A DNA stretch of 64,000 bases from G039954875 sp047528275 (GTDB lineage Bacteria > Bacteroidota > Bacteroidia > Flavobacteriales > Blattabacteriaceae), in contig CP180023.1 of assembly GCA_047528275.1 (NCBI GenBank), positions 806,001 through 870,000 on the forward strand, given 5' to 3'. Made by a program: the position numbers and the translations under genes. The notes under the pieces were generated by a model that did not search any database, was not told the origin of the DNA, and was given only the letters and a program-made list of their open reading frames with translations. Of the stretch, positions 10,349-19,697 are shown piece after piece. Position 1 is the stretch's first letter. Each line of letters opens with the position of its first letter.

Positions 10349-11088
10349 AGATAGATGTTTTCTGGATAGCGAATCTTGGTCAAGAATAGGCCTGATGCTG
10401 GAGCGGAAGTTCCAGCGAATTTATGGTCTTTGACTTGAATAATCCTGACAAAATCTTTGGTACTGATTTTTCCTCGGCCTACATCAACAAGCGTCCCAAC
10501 AATGGCACGTACCATATTTCTCAAAAATCGATCGGCCTCGATAGTGAAACATAATAAATCTTTCCTTCGGCACCAATACGCTTGATAGATTTTGCAAGTA
10601 TAAGTTTTGTTTCCTCCATGAGCTTTGCAAAAGCTGTTGAAGTTGTTATGGTTCATCAATACGCTAGCGGCTTCATTCATCTTTTCCATAGAGAGTTGGC
10701 CATACAGCCATGGCCAGCTCAGGTCTGAATAAAAAGGATGCTTTCCTAGGGAAAGAAGGTATTCATAGGTGCGGCTGAGTGCATCGAAGCGAGCGTGAAC
10801 ATCCGCTCTGACTCGAAAGATGCGAAATATTTTGATCGATTGTGACAAAAAGGCATTCAGACGTTTTATGAGAATATCTTCGATGGCTTCATCAAAGTCA
10901 AAATGGGCAAACATTTGCTTCGCATGTACTCCGCTGTCTGTACGTCCGGCTCCGACGACATTTATTGGTTTTTTCAGCAGTGTGGACAAAGCTTTTTCTA
11001 ATGCTTCCTCTACAGAGGCTCCTGTCTTTTGGATCTGCCATCCGTGATAATGTTTGCCGTGATAGGCCAATTCGATGAAATACCTCAA
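10345..11088 (-). CDS. truA: tRNA pseudouridine(38-40) synthase
   Basis: TruA converts U38-U40 in the anticodon stem-loop of many tRNAs to pseudouridine. The 247-residue length is typical. The catalytic Asp sits in GAGRTDSGVHAKQM (about residue 50), and the C-terminal domain shows the family's RFLRNMVRAIVGTLV. The N-terminus MRYFIELAYHGKHYHGWQ is canonical, fixing the start. It is the first gene of a two-gene unit with the downstream ABC exporter (4-base overlap). It diverges from the phosphodiesterase gene, with only 37 bases between the starts. Intact. Confidence 0.96.
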   Translation of the reverse strand: MRYFIELAYHGKHYHGWQIQKTGASVEEALEKALSTLLKKPINVVGAGRTDSGVHAKQMFAHFDFDEAIEDILIKRLNAFLSQSIKIFRIFRVRADVHARFDALSRTYEYLLSLGKHPFYSDLSWPWLYGQLSMEKMNEAASVLMNHNNFNSFCKAHGGNKTYTCKIYQAYWCRRKDLLCFTIEADRFLRNMVRAIVGTLVDVGRGKISTKDFVRIIQVKDHKFAGTSAPASGLFLTKIRYPENIYL

Positions 11089-11125
11089 TCGTCGTATTTT
11101 TGGATGGTAAAATTACAAAGTCCGT

Positions 11126-11611
11126 ATGAAACGTATTTTGTTGCTCTCCGATACACATAGTCACATCGATGACCGGATTTTGTATTATACTCAAGATGCT
11201 GATGAAGTATGGCATGCTGGGGATATCGGTAGCCTTGAGGTCACTGAGTCTTTTACTGTCCCCGTAAAGGCTGTGTATGGTAATATCGATGGACAGGAGA
11301 TCAGGGAAGTGTTCCCTTTACATCAACGTTTTTTCTGTGAGGGAGTCGATGTGTGGATTACGCATATTGGAGGATATCCTGGACGCTATGATTTGAGGGT
11401 CAGAGAAGAATTGAAAGCTGATCCGCCTAAACTTTTCATCTGTGGGCATTCTCATATCCTCAAGGTGATGTTTGATAGAAATTTGGCTTTGCTTCATATG
11501 AATCCTGGTGCAGTAGGGAGGTATGGTTTTCAGAAAGTATGGACTATGCTCAGATTTTGTATTCATTTCGACAAGATCCGTGATTTGGAATTAGTAGAGT
11601 TGGGTAAGTGA
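11126..11611 (+). CDS. YfcE/MJ0936-type metallophosphoesterase
   Basis: A 161-residue calcineurin-like phosphoesterase of the YfcE/MJ0936 family. All metal-binding motifs are in order: LLSDTHSH at the N-terminus (Asp, His), HAGDIGS (Asp), YGNIDG (Asn), then ICGHSHI (His) and HMNPGAVG. Members hydrolyse phosphodiesters with two divalent metals; the natural substrate is uncertain. The gene runs divergently from truA and convergently toward the S8 protease gene, whose stop is 16 bases away. Intact. Confidence 0.92.
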   Translation: MKRILLLSDTHSHIDDRILYYTQDADEVWHAGDIGSLEVTESFTVPVKAVYGNIDGQEIREVFPLHQRFFCEGVDVWITHIGGYPGRYDLRVREELKADPPKLFICGHSHILKVMFDRNLALLHMNPGAVGRYGFQKVWTMLRFCIHFDKIRDLELVELGK

Positions 11612-11626
11612 TGAACTGTTGTGGAT

Positions 11627-13336
11627 TCAGGGGAGACTTGAATTTCTCTTTTGTAATGTTTCGTATTCTTTTTCGGCTAATTGTACGGTTTTGTACAGGT
11701 CAAGGATGCCGCCGGTTTTAGAGAGTTGGTTAAACTTTATTTTTTGGCCAACTTTTGTAGGGGATTTTTCTATGTCTATGGGTAGGTTGACGAGCTTGTT
11801 CACTACATTGGTTGAACGTAACAAGAGATCTTTGACTTGAGCAGCGTTGAGTTTAGGGTAGTAAGACCATAATACGGCAGCAGCTCCTGCTACCATTGGT
11901 GATGCCATACTAGTTCCTGGTAAAAGACGGTAAGTATCTTCTGGTATAGTGGAATAGATCGCTAGTCCAGGAGCAAAAAGATCTACATTTTTCTGCCCAT
12001 AGTTGGAAAAAGGTGCTGGTAGATTTTGGTCATTTTCGTAGGTTGAGGCTCCTACAGTGATCCAAAGGTCATTGATGAGACGGCCTTGAACATCTTTATT
12101 GGTTGGGTAATCATTTTTTTTATCTATGTTTTCACTACTGTTTCCAGCTGCTTTTATCATAAGAACCCCTTTGTCCCGAGCGTATTTTACTGCAGCATCT
12201 ACAATAGATTTTTGAGGAGAGAATGATTTACCAAAACTCATATTGATGATTTGGGCTCCATTGTCTACTGCATAACGGATGGCATTAGCCACGTCTTTAT
12301 CCCTCTCGTCTCCATCGGGTATGGCTCGTATGGGTATAATTTTCACCTGATCTATGATACCATTCATACCGATATTGTTATTACGTACAGCTCCAATGAT
12401 ACCTGCCACATGAGTACCATGAAAGTCATAAGGGGTTTTGACATGATTGTTACCATAGTAGTGTTCGTTGGAATCTTCATAGTTGTCACCTACGATATTT
12501 CTCGGATCGAAATGTAAATTGTAGAAGTATTGACTTCTTTTGGACTGCTGATCTATAAACTCATTGAAATCTGTTTCGATTTTTTGTTTGATCTCTTGGG
12601 TCGTTTTGTCATGAAGTTTGTCTCCGTTTTGTGTTAAAACTTGTTGCAAAGAGATTTTGATGAGGGTAGTCTCTCTCGAGACCTCTTGGATGGATGAGAT
12701 GATTTCAGGAGTGAGTTTTTGATTTCCTAGTTGTTGGGCGGTTTCATCAAAGCCTTTGAGTAAGGCGGTTTTCAATCTTTCGAAGTGTTGAATATTGGCT
12801 TCGTCTTTTTTGCTTTTGGCTAGTTTTTTTTCATATACTTTTTTGGCTTCGAGATACATCTTGTAGTCATCGGGGATGCGGTTTTGCATTTCTTTATCTT
12901 TGAGGTAATCTCCGCTATCAAATAGAGGTTTGAATCTTTTGACAATACGGATAACTTCTGAAACGTCGTATTGTATGTCTGCCTCCTTTCCTCCAATGAA
13001 ATTCCATCCATGGGTGTCGTCTATATAACCGTTGTTGTCGTCATCTATACCATTGTTGGGGATTTCACCCGGGTTGGTCCAAATGTTATTTTTCAGATCT
13101 TCATGATCAATATCGATCCCTGAGTCGATCACTGCTACAATGATGGGGGTAGGTTTTCGTTTTTTCTTTTTGAGGAGGTCGTAAGCCTTGTCTGTTCCTA
13201 TACCGTAGATACCCGTAGAGATGGGGTCTTGGTGATGCCAATGCTTCAATGCTTCTTCGTTAATTGAGCTTGTTTGCGCTTGGGAGAAGGAGACTGAAAG
13301 AAAAAAAAATATCGCTAATAAAGTGATTCGTCTCAT
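11627..13336 (-). CDS. Exported subtilisin-like (S8) serine protease
   Basis: A 569-residue peptidase S8 protein with a signal peptide (residues 1-20, ending near SFSQAQ). The catalytic triad is visible: Asp in VAVIDSGIDIDHED (about residue 70), His in HGTHVAGIIG (about 310), Ser in GTSMASPMVAGAA (about 480). A roughly 170-residue Lys/Glu-rich insert lies between the Asp and His, as in many Bacteroidota S8 proteases. I see no type IX C-terminal sorting domain; it ends in a short basic tail. It is the last gene of the run that begins at parA, 8 bases after the wbqC-like stop. Probably periplasmic or surface; substrate unknown. Intact. Confidence 0.93.
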   Translation of the reverse strand: MRRITLLAIFFFLSVSFSQAQTSSINEEALKHWHHQDPISTGIYGIGTDKAYDLLKKKKRKPTPIIVAVIDSGIDIDHEDLKNNIWTNPGEIPNNGIDDDNNGYIDDTHGWNFIGGKEADIQYDVSEVIRIVKRFKPLFDSGDYLKDKEMQNRIPDDYKMYLEAKKVYEKKLAKSKKDEANIQHFERLKTALLKGFDETAQQLGNQKLTPEIISSIQEVSRETTLIKISLQQVLTQNGDKLHDKTTQEIKQKIETDFNEFIDQQSKRSQYFYNLHFDPRNIVGDNYEDSNEHYYGNNHVKTPYDFHGTHVAGIIGAVRNNNIGMNGIIDQVKIIPIRAIPDGDERDKDVANAIRYAVDNGAQIINMSFGKSFSPQKSIVDAAVKYARDKGVLMIKAAGNSSENIDKKNDYPTNKDVQGRLINDLWITVGASTYENDQNLPAPFSNYGQKNVDLFAPGLAIYSTIPEDTYRLLPGTSMASPMVAGAAAVLWSYYPKLNAAQVKDLLLRSTNVVNKLVNLPIDIEKSPTKVGQKIKFNQLSKTGGILDLYKTVQLAEKEYETLQKRNSSLP

Positions 13337-13344
13337 GATGATGA

Positions 13345-13968
13345 TTAAGATATCAAAGGTAAATTTTTTAGATATTTAATGCCGTTTTTCCCTTGATGGA
13401 AGAGTAGATCTACAATGCTCAAATCCGAAAGAAATCCGTGTTTTTCCGAAAACACTTGGTGATAGAGTTGAAGATTTTCAGTAGAGTGTTTTTTGGCATG
13501 AAACTGGTCTCGTAGGTCTGTTTTGTTGGGGTAATTTTTTTGATAGACTTCAGTGCATTTATTGAGTAAATTACTCTCTATAAGCATACTGATTAAATGG
13601 GTAAATTTCCAATTTAAATCCCATAAAAAGATTTCTTTACTTTGAAACAGTGACAGGAAGTCGTCTTCATAATATTCATAATAAGAAGAAGATTGATAAG
13701 CGATTTTTAAGGATTTTTGATGTTGTTCTTGCCATGGATATTCGTAAGAGATGTGGACATCCTTGTATTTCCTCATACCTCTTTTGTGTTTGATAGGGAT
13801 GTTGAGCATAAGCTTACTGTTGGCATTATAGATATAGCAACGATTTCGATACGTCTGTTTTTCATAATGGTCTACCGCTTCTAAGCAGACCTCATCTGCC
13901 TGCAACCAATGAGCATAGTAGGTGATCGGTGCAAAATAGTAAACTGCTAAGATGATCGGATCTGCCAT
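13345..13968 (-). CDS. WbqC-like family protein
   Basis: A 207-residue WbqC-like protein. The family is named from an O-antigen locus, but its biochemical role is not established. Visible family traits are the N-terminal YFAPITYYAHWLQADEV, the basic LMLNIPIKHK segment and KDVHISYEYPWQEQHQKSL, followed by aromatic SSYYEYYED. In Bacteroidota the gene commonly follows lepB, as here (8 bases between stop and start), which supports the assignment. No signal peptide; presumably cytoplasmic. Intact. Confidence 0.85.
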   Translation of the reverse strand: MADPIILAVYYFAPITYYAHWLQADEVCLEAVDHYEKQTYRNRCYIYNANSKLMLNIPIKHKRGMRKYKDVHISYEYPWQEQHQKSLKIAYQSSSYYEYYEDDFLSLFQSKEIFLWDLNWKFTHLISMLIESNLLNKCTEVYQKNYPNKTDLRDQFHAKKHSTENLQLYHQVFSEKHGFLSDLSIVDLLFHQGKNGIKYLKNLPLIS

Positions 13969-13976
13969 GAATTCAA

Positions 13977-15515
13977 TTATTTTTTCTTTTTCTTCCTTTT
14001 TTCACTGAAGAATAGGTAGATGAAATAGACACTTAGGGTACCTAAGACATAAGGTAAGTAAGAGGTTTTTTTTTGACGCTCTTCGTTGGTGAGGGTCATG
14101 ATGCGCTCCCAACGGAATTTCCATTTGAAAATATTGATTGGGTTGTCTCTATCCCAATCGATGCTGAGCCAAGTCAATATGGGTTTACCCACGATATGAT
14201 CTTCCGGAACGAAACCAAAGTAACGTGAGTCTAACGAATTATGCCGATTGTCCCCCATCATGAAGTAATAATTTTGTCCAATTGTATACTCAGAAGTTTC
14301 TTGATCGTTGATGTAAAACCGTCCCTCTTTTTCTTTTAATGTATTCCCCTCATATTGCGTGATGATGTTGTGATATATTTCGATATTATTTGGATCCAAT
14401 CGGATGAGATCTCCTTTTTTTGGAATTTGTAACGGACCATAGAAATCTCGGTTCCATCCAGAGTTTTTGTGAAATATTCCTTCTTCTTTGAATGTCTTGG
14501 AGAAAATATTTTTTTCTACTGAAGTCACGTTGTCAAAAGATTTAATAACTTCAGCATGTGCTTGAGTGAGGATGATTTGATATACGTATGTCATATTGCC
14601 TGGATCTGGAGTGTATTCCTCGTTTTCAAGAGTTTGGATATCTTTGATTCCCATTTGATTTTGTAGGTAATCCAAGTTCAGTGGTATCTTACTTGTCTTA
14701 ATGATATAAATATATTGTTTCTCTGTATTTTGAGGTAGCTGTTCCGGTTGTCCATTGACGAACAATGATCCATGTCGTATCTCGAGGACATCTCCCGGTA
14801 GTGCTACACATCGCTTGATATAATTGTCTTTGCGATCTGGCGCTGTTTGAGAAAAGTCTGTTGGGAAATTGAATACGACTATATCATTACGCTTGATGGT
14901 ATCTATAGCCGGTAGCCGCATGTAAGGTAATCGAATACAGTCTACATAAGACTTGATACTTAAGACCGGTAGCGTATTGTGTGTAAAGAGGACCCCTATC
15001 GGCGTGATGGGGATACGTAGTCCATAGTGTATTTTGCTGACAAACATAAAGTCGCCTACTAATAGCGTGCGTTCCATCGAAGGGGTTGGGATGGTAAAAG
15101 GCTGTACAAGATATGTGTGGATGGAAGAGGCAAACACTATAGCAAAGAGCATAGCCGATACCATGGTTTCCTTCCGATTTTCTGGACTAATATATTGGGT
15201 TTGTTTGGTATAATTGAGGTAATAGATATAACCACCAAGTGTAATCAACACAAGCCAAGTGTCTTTCGTGCTTCGTTTGCCAAAGCAACGGATAAAGTCT
15301 ACCCATAGAATCCCGTACATCACCACACAGATGATCGGCAAGAAAAAGAGGAAAGTCCACCACAAAGGCCGTTGATTGATCTTGAGCATTACCATGAGAT
15401 TGTAGATAGGCGTGGCTGCTTCCCAAGATTTCCTACCAGCTTTTTGATAAAGCCGCCAGGTACCTAAGAAATGTATGATTTGAATGATAAAAAAACTGAT
15501 AATCCAATTATGCAT
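13977..15515 (-). CDS. lepB: Signal peptidase I, long Bacteroidota form
   Basis: A 512-residue type I signal peptidase, which cleaves signal peptides at the outer face of the cytoplasmic membrane. There are several membrane helices in the first 140 residues, the nucleophile Ser in PSMERTLLVGDF (about residue 147), the general-base Lys in IKRCVALPGD (about 235), and the C-terminal GDNRHNSLDSR motif. It is longer than E. coli LepB because of an N-terminal multi-helix region and a large insert between the Lys and GDNR boxes, a form usual in Bacteroidota. The C-terminus has one more helix and a poly-Lys tail. It sits between dapB and the wbqC-like gene. Intact; consistent with the signal peptides seen on nearby proteins. 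Confidence 0.95.
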   Translation of the reverse strand: MHNWIISFFIIQIIHFLGTWRLYQKAGRKSWEAATPIYNLMVMLKINQRPLWWTFLFFLPIICVVMYGILWVDFIRCFGKRSTKDTWLVLITLGGYIYYLNYTKQTQYISPENRKETMVSAMLFAIVFASSIHTYLVQPFTIPTPSMERTLLVGDFMFVSKIHYGLRIPITPIGVLFTHNTLPVLSIKSYVDCIRLPYMRLPAIDTIKRNDIVVFNFPTDFSQTAPDRKDNYIKRCVALPGDVLEIRHGSLFVNGQPEQLPQNTEKQYIYIIKTSKIPLNLDYLQNQMGIKDIQTLENEEYTPDPGNMTYVYQIILTQAHAEVIKSFDNVTSVEKNIFSKTFKEEGIFHKNSGWNRDFYGPLQIPKKGDLIRLDPNNIEIYHNIITQYEGNTLKEKEGRFYINDQETSEYTIGQNYYFMMGDNRHNSLDSRYFGFVPEDHIVGKPILTWLSIDWDRDNPINIFKWKFRWERIMTLTNEERQKKTSYLPYVLGTLSVYFIYLFFSEKRKKKKK

Positions 15516-15547
15516 AGTTCTTATTATTAAGATAAAAATGGATATGA

Positions 15548-16252
15548 TTATAAAATCCCTAACACTTCTTTCATAGAGAAGACCCCTTTTTTATCTTTGA
15601 TCCATTCGGCAGCGATTACTGCTCCTAATGCAAAGCCTTGCCGGTTGTGTGCTTGATGTTTGATCTGAATATCATCGATGGGTGAGCGATAAGTGACGAT
15701 ATGGGTTCCGGGTACGTTTTGCAAGCGTTTTGCTTGGATTGGTACCTGGTCTTTTTGTTGCTTGGTATCTAAAATCCAGTCTGTTTTGTTCGTTTTAGCA
15801 ATGATCCCTTGAGCTAATGAAATGGCTGTACCGCTAGGAGTATCTAGTTTTTCAGTATGATGGATCTCCTCTATATCTACTTCATAATCGGTATATGGGG
15901 CCATGAGTTGCGCCAACCGTTGATTGATTTCAAAAAAGATGTTTACCCCGATACTGAAATTCGAAGCATACAAAAAAGTACCATTTTGAACTTGGCAAAT
16001 TTTTTCGATGGCATCACGTTTTTCTAGCCATCCGGTAGTACCACAGACTACTGGAAGGTTGTGTTCGAGACAATGTCTAAGATTTTCAAAAGCCGCTTCA
16101 GGTCGGCTAAATTCTATAGCCACATCAGTAGCTCTCAATGATTCAGATGTGGGTGTGAATGAAATAGCTAGGGTAATATGATGCCCACGTCTTTTAGCCT
16201 CTATTTCTACGGCTTTTCCCATTTTTCCATATCCGATCAGTGCAATGTTCAT
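15548..16252 (-). CDS. dapB: 4-hydroxy-tetrahydrodipicolinate reductase
   Basis: DapB reduces hydroxy-tetrahydrodipicolinate with NAD(P)H in the diaminopimelate/lysine pathway, feeding peptidoglycan. The protein has 234 residues, with the Rossmann start MNIALIGYGKMGKAV, the GTTGW segment, the catalytic EEIHHTEKLDTPSGTA (His and Lys) and the C-terminal NRQGFALGAV. It lies 4 bases from the DUF5683 gene and 32 bases upstream of lepB, inside the parA-to-S8 operon. Intact. Confidence 0.96.
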   Translation of the reverse strand: MNIALIGYGKMGKAVEIEAKRRGHHITLAISFTPTSESLRATDVAIEFSRPEAAFENLRHCLEHNLPVVCGTTGWLEKRDAIEKICQVQNGTFLYASNFSIGVNIFFEINQRLAQLMAPYTDYEVDIEEIHHTEKLDTPSGTAISLAQGIIAKTNKTDWILDTKQQKDQVPIQAKRLQNVPGTHIVTYRSPIDDIQIKHQAHNRQGFALGAVIAAEWIKDKKGVFSMKEVLGIL

Positions 16253-16256
16253 GATG

Positions 16257-16904
16257 TCATAGTTTTAGGTGAAATGTGATTCCTAAGGCAGGTTGGTTTG
16301 TCGCAGCCGGGGGAAGGATGGTAGAACTTATCGAAAGATTTTTGTCATGATCGATCTCATAAAGATGGGCGTCAACCAAAGTGTCGAGAACGTTCAATGC
16401 GTAGATGATTATAGTAAATAGGATCGTATAGCTGTAGTTTCTTTTCATTTGTGCTTGGACTCTTATCAATTGTTCGATTGTGTAATTATTTTCATTGGGC
16501 ATACCGTTGACTGCATTGATATAAAGTCCATGCCATTTATCGTATCGTTTTTGGTTGTATGGGATAGCATAGAAACCGCCGGCTAATAAACCCCAGACCA
16601 ATGGTATCTTCCAATATTTTTTATTATACGCTTGGCCCAAACCGGGAAGGATCATTGAGTATAGTGCAGCTTTTGTTGGAGAGGGTACCCAGGGAGGTGT
16701 TTGGTCACTTATGTTTTCGACCGAAAGCAGGTCTTTTTTTAAGGTAGGCCGTTTGGATGCTTTGATCGTGTCTATATCATGAGGGATCTCGAGGGGTATA
16801 TCATCATTTTTTTGAGTAATAGGCTTGGTGGGTTGATTAGATATATCTGCTTGTGCATGAGATAATAGTGGAAAGATCCAGAACAGAATAAAGATATACC
16901 TCAT
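16257..16904 (-). CDS. DUF5683 membrane protein
   Basis: A 215-residue protein with a signal peptide (residues 1-18, ending SHAQA) and the DUF5683 core SPTKAALYSMILPGLGQAYN followed by KKYWKIPLVWGLLAGGFYA, a short loop and a second hydrophobic helix (ILFTIIIYALNVLDTLVDAHL). The gene is a standard Bacteroidota neighbour of parB and dapB. Its start overlaps the parB stop by 4 bases. The function is unknown; location is probably the membrane or envelope. Intact. Confidence 0.88.
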   Translation of the reverse strand: MRYIFILFWIFPLLSHAQADISNQPTKPITQKNDDIPLEIPHDIDTIKASKRPTLKKDLLSVENISDQTPPWVPSPTKAALYSMILPGLGQAYNKKYWKIPLVWGLLAGGFYAIPYNQKRYDKWHGLYINAVNGMPNENNYTIEQLIRVQAQMKRNYSYTILFTIIIYALNVLDTLVDAHLYEIDHDKNLSISSTILPPAATNQPALGITFHLKL

Positions 16905-17788
16905 GATAAGAGTTTTTTTATGTATTCAAAGTCTTCATCCGAATCAAACGGAATGATGATTTTTCCTTTTCCCGATTGAGCGCGTTGGATATCGATGGGG
17001 CTTTTGAAGTGTTCTGAAAGAACTTTAGCAGCATTTTTGAAAGAATTTGTGAGATTTGTCCGATGTGTTTTCTTCTCTACATCTTTTGTTTTTTTATAGT
17101 ATTTAGCCAATTCCTCTGTTTCTCGTACAGATAAGGCCTTTTGGATGATCTTTTCGTAGAGATTTAGTTGGTCGTCTTCATTTTCTATATTGATCAAGGT
17201 GAAGCCATGTCGCATGCTGATAATCCCATCTCGTATACCTCTTTGGATGATTGGGGATAATTCAGGTAGTCTAAGTTGGCTGGCGATAGTGGATCTTTTT
17301 TTACCAATCCTTCGGTTAAGTTCTTCTTGGGTGGGTTTGATTTTTTGTATGAGTCGCCGATAAGACAGGGCTACCTCGATGGCGTCTAGATCGTGCCGTT
17401 GGATGTTTCCTACCAGAACCATTTACAACACTCCTGTATCGTTGACTGATTCGACAAAATCAGGGATATGATTCAGTCCAGTCAATTTGCAGGTGTGGTA
17501 TCTTCGCTCGCCAGATATGAGTTGGAAGGTATTTTTTTCTTTTCGTATAGTGATGGATTGTATTACGTTAAAGGATCGGATGGAATCTGACAATTCTTGT
17601 AGACGTTCTTGATTAAAACGAGTACGAGGTTGATAGGGATTGACTGTGATCTTGTCCAAATGGATCTCGATGATATGTCCGATCGATCCTTCGGCATGCA
17701 AAGATCTAGTAGAGTTTACTATAGGTATATTTTCACTTAATAGGGGAGAGAACCAACGGATTAATACTCTTTTTTTAGGAAAATTCAT
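16901..17788 (-). pseudogene. parB: Chromosome-partition protein ParB, one in-frame stop
   Basis: ParB binds parS sites near the origin, spreads as a CTP-dependent clamp and works with ParA in chromosome segregation. The whole protein reads in one frame except for a single TAA at 17425-17423, followed at once by an ATG (17422-17420). The N-terminal part has NPYQPRTRF and the GERRYHTCK box. After the stop come NIQRHDLDAIEVALSYRRL, a helix-turn-helix (RRIGKKRSTIASQLRL) and the C-terminal dimer region. The lost residue is probably Glu (family ...LEMALVENIQR), so GAA to TAA is a simple explanation. Start overlaps parA by 14 bases. It may be a very fresh nonsense mutation, an assembly error, or a gene split into two reinitiated polypeptides. 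Confidence 0.85.
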
Positions 17789-18566
17789 GGATGAGCGTGT
17801 CGTTTTTTTTTAAAAAAAATTCGTAGGTTAGGTTTAAATAATTAATGCTGCCTTTACTTTCTGCATTGTATTGTATGATCGATATTCCAAATTTTGGTAC
17901 TTCACTCAGTTGTATATTTTTTCGGATAACGGTTCTAAAAGTCATTTTTAGGAAGTGGGTCTTGATATCTTCGATCACTTGGTTAGAAGAGAGTTGCAGG
18001 CGCGGGTCGTACATCGCGGGTAAAAACCCTTCTATATCTAGAATGTGGTTATGTAATTGTTGTACACTTTTTATCGTATTTAAAAGCTCCCCCAGACCTT
18101 CGAGAGGAAAGTACTCACATTGGATGGGGATGAGAATTGAATGGGCTGGTGTGAGTTCATTCAACCTGATGAGCCCCAGGGGAGGGGTGCAGTCGATGAT
18201 GATATAATTATAGTCATCTTTGATCGGTTGTATAGCTTCTTTAAGCATGTACTCTCGTCGAGGATTATCTACCAGTTCGATTTCAGTGGCTACCAAATCT
18301 AGATGTGAGGGAAGTACGGATACGTTGAGCACCCCAGTCTTTTGGACGTTTTCTACCAAGGTACTCTGATGTTCTAGGACTTCATAAGTACTTCCTTGGA
18401 TGTTTCTTACGTCGAAACCTAGGCCAGAACTAGCGTTGGCTTGCGGATCGGCATCGATCAACAAGATCTTTTTCTCCAATACACCGAACGTTGCCGCCAA
18501 GTTGATAGCTGTAGTGGTCTTGCCTACTCCACCTTTTTGGTTTGCAATGGTAATTGTTTTACCCAT
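17775..18566 (-). CDS. parA: Chromosome-partition ATPase ParA
   Basis: A 263-residue ParA/Soj-type deviant Walker ATPase that forms nucleoid-bound gradients to move ParB-parS complexes. Deviant Walker A KGGVGKTT (residues 11-18), switch I DPQAN and Walker B YIIIDCTPPLG are all present. No N-terminal DNA-binding domain, so it is the chromosomal type. It is the first gene of the operon that continues through parB, DUF5683, dapB, lepB, wbqC-like and the S8 protease. I found no canonical parS palindrome in the window. Intact, in contrast to its partner parB. Confidence 0.95.
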   Translation of the reverse strand: MGKTITIANQKGGVGKTTTAINLAATFGVLEKKILLIDADPQANASSGLGFDVRNIQGSTYEVLEHQSTLVENVQKTGVLNVSVLPSHLDLVATEIELVDNPRREYMLKEAIQPIKDDYNYIIIDCTPPLGLIRLNELTPAHSILIPIQCEYFPLEGLGELLNTIKSVQQLHNHILDIEGFLPAMYDPRLQLSSNQVIEDIKTHFLKMTFRTVIRKNIQLSEVPKFGISIIQYNAESKGSINYLNLTYEFFLKKNDTLIHEFS

Positions 18567-18688
18567 CTGATTGAGAAATCAGTGGTAAAAGTACGATAAA
18601 TTTAAAAGTTCTTTTTTACCCGAATGGGGGGGGCATCTGAGTGCTCAGGAAGAATATTTTATATTTCTGGTCGCTAAGATGATGGATA

Positions 18689-19697
18689 ATGAAAGTTTTA
18701 AGTTTTCGATGGGATATGATTTTGTTATTATCCTGTTTGTTTAGCTTTGTGATAGTAGATATTTTTTGTAGGCCTGTGGTAATCTTTGTAGAGGGGTGAT
18801 CTGGTATTGGATCATGAAGATCGGATGATGTATAATATTATTTTCTATCACAGACTACCTCAGGTTTTCAGAACGATTTTGACTGGTATCACTTTGTCGA
18901 TAATCGGTATGTTGTTGCAGTCGCTTTTTAGAAAGCCTTTGGCGGGTCCTTCTATCATTGAAAGGGGTAGTTTTTTGACTTTTTTAGCAGCATTATTTTT
19001 TTACTTCGTCGATCTGGGATGGGATATTTTGGAGTAATTCGTCGTGGATGCAGATCTTTTTTTGCTTTATTCGATGCGCTTGTTTCTTTACTGATCTTAT
19101 CGATATTTTCTCGTTATATGATTCATCCTATGGCTTTCTTGTTGTTGTGTTTTATGTTTTCAGGGATGACTGGAGTATGTATTGGATTTTTGGAATATTT
19201 AACTTTTTCTGAGAAGTTGAAATCTTATCTACTTTGAACAATGGGGTCTTTATCGGGATTTCATGACAAGTAGTTGAGTGTTTTTTTTCATTTTTGTAAA
19301 TCTAGGTTTGGTTTCGGTCTTGTTTTTATTGAAGCCTTTGAATATCTTATTGTTGTCTGATCGTTATGCACAAACCTTTGGTACGGATTTGACTCAAATC
19401 CGTTTGATGATTGTGTTGATTTCTTGGATTTTGATGGCACCTTTTACTGTGTTTACTGATCCGATTGTCTTTGTAAGTATGCTGATCCTTCATTTATCTA
19501 GAATTCTCTTTAGGTCGGTAGATCATCAAAAATTGTTTCCTTATGTCTTGCTTCTTGGTATAATATCAATGGCTTTGTGCTTGCTTTTGGTCGAATTGTT
19601 TCCCGATAGTGTTGTACCAATCAATATCATCACAACTTTTTTGGGTACATTTTTTGTGATCTATATGGTTTTGAGACGAAGTAAATATTTGATTTAA
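18689..19697 (+). pseudogene. FecCD/BtuC-type ABC permease, decayed
   Basis: Remnant of a siderophore, haem or cobalamin importer permease. An N-terminal helix (FRWDMILLLSCLFSFVIVDI) is read from the ATG at 18689. After a frame change, IIFYHRLPQVFRTILTG, LSIIGMLLQSLFRKPLAGPS match the highly conserved RLPR...GxxLxxxGxxxQxxxxNPLA signature of the family. Later frames keep LLLSDRYAQTFGTDL and a run of membrane helices up to the TAA at 19695. At least three breaks. It overlaps the ATPase remnant by one base (TAATG), showing an original operon. Substrate cannot be decided; the iron/haem context elsewhere in the window is only suggestive. Confidence 0.8.

Noticed and set aside
9083..10433. Open frames antisense to the ABC exporter and truA (60-93 codons)
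   Set aside because: They are shadows of strongly conserved minus-strand genes with complete catalytic motifs.
12251..12517. 88-codon plus-strand frame inside the S8 protease gene
   Set aside because: Antisense to the catalytic-His region of an intact protease; no independent features.
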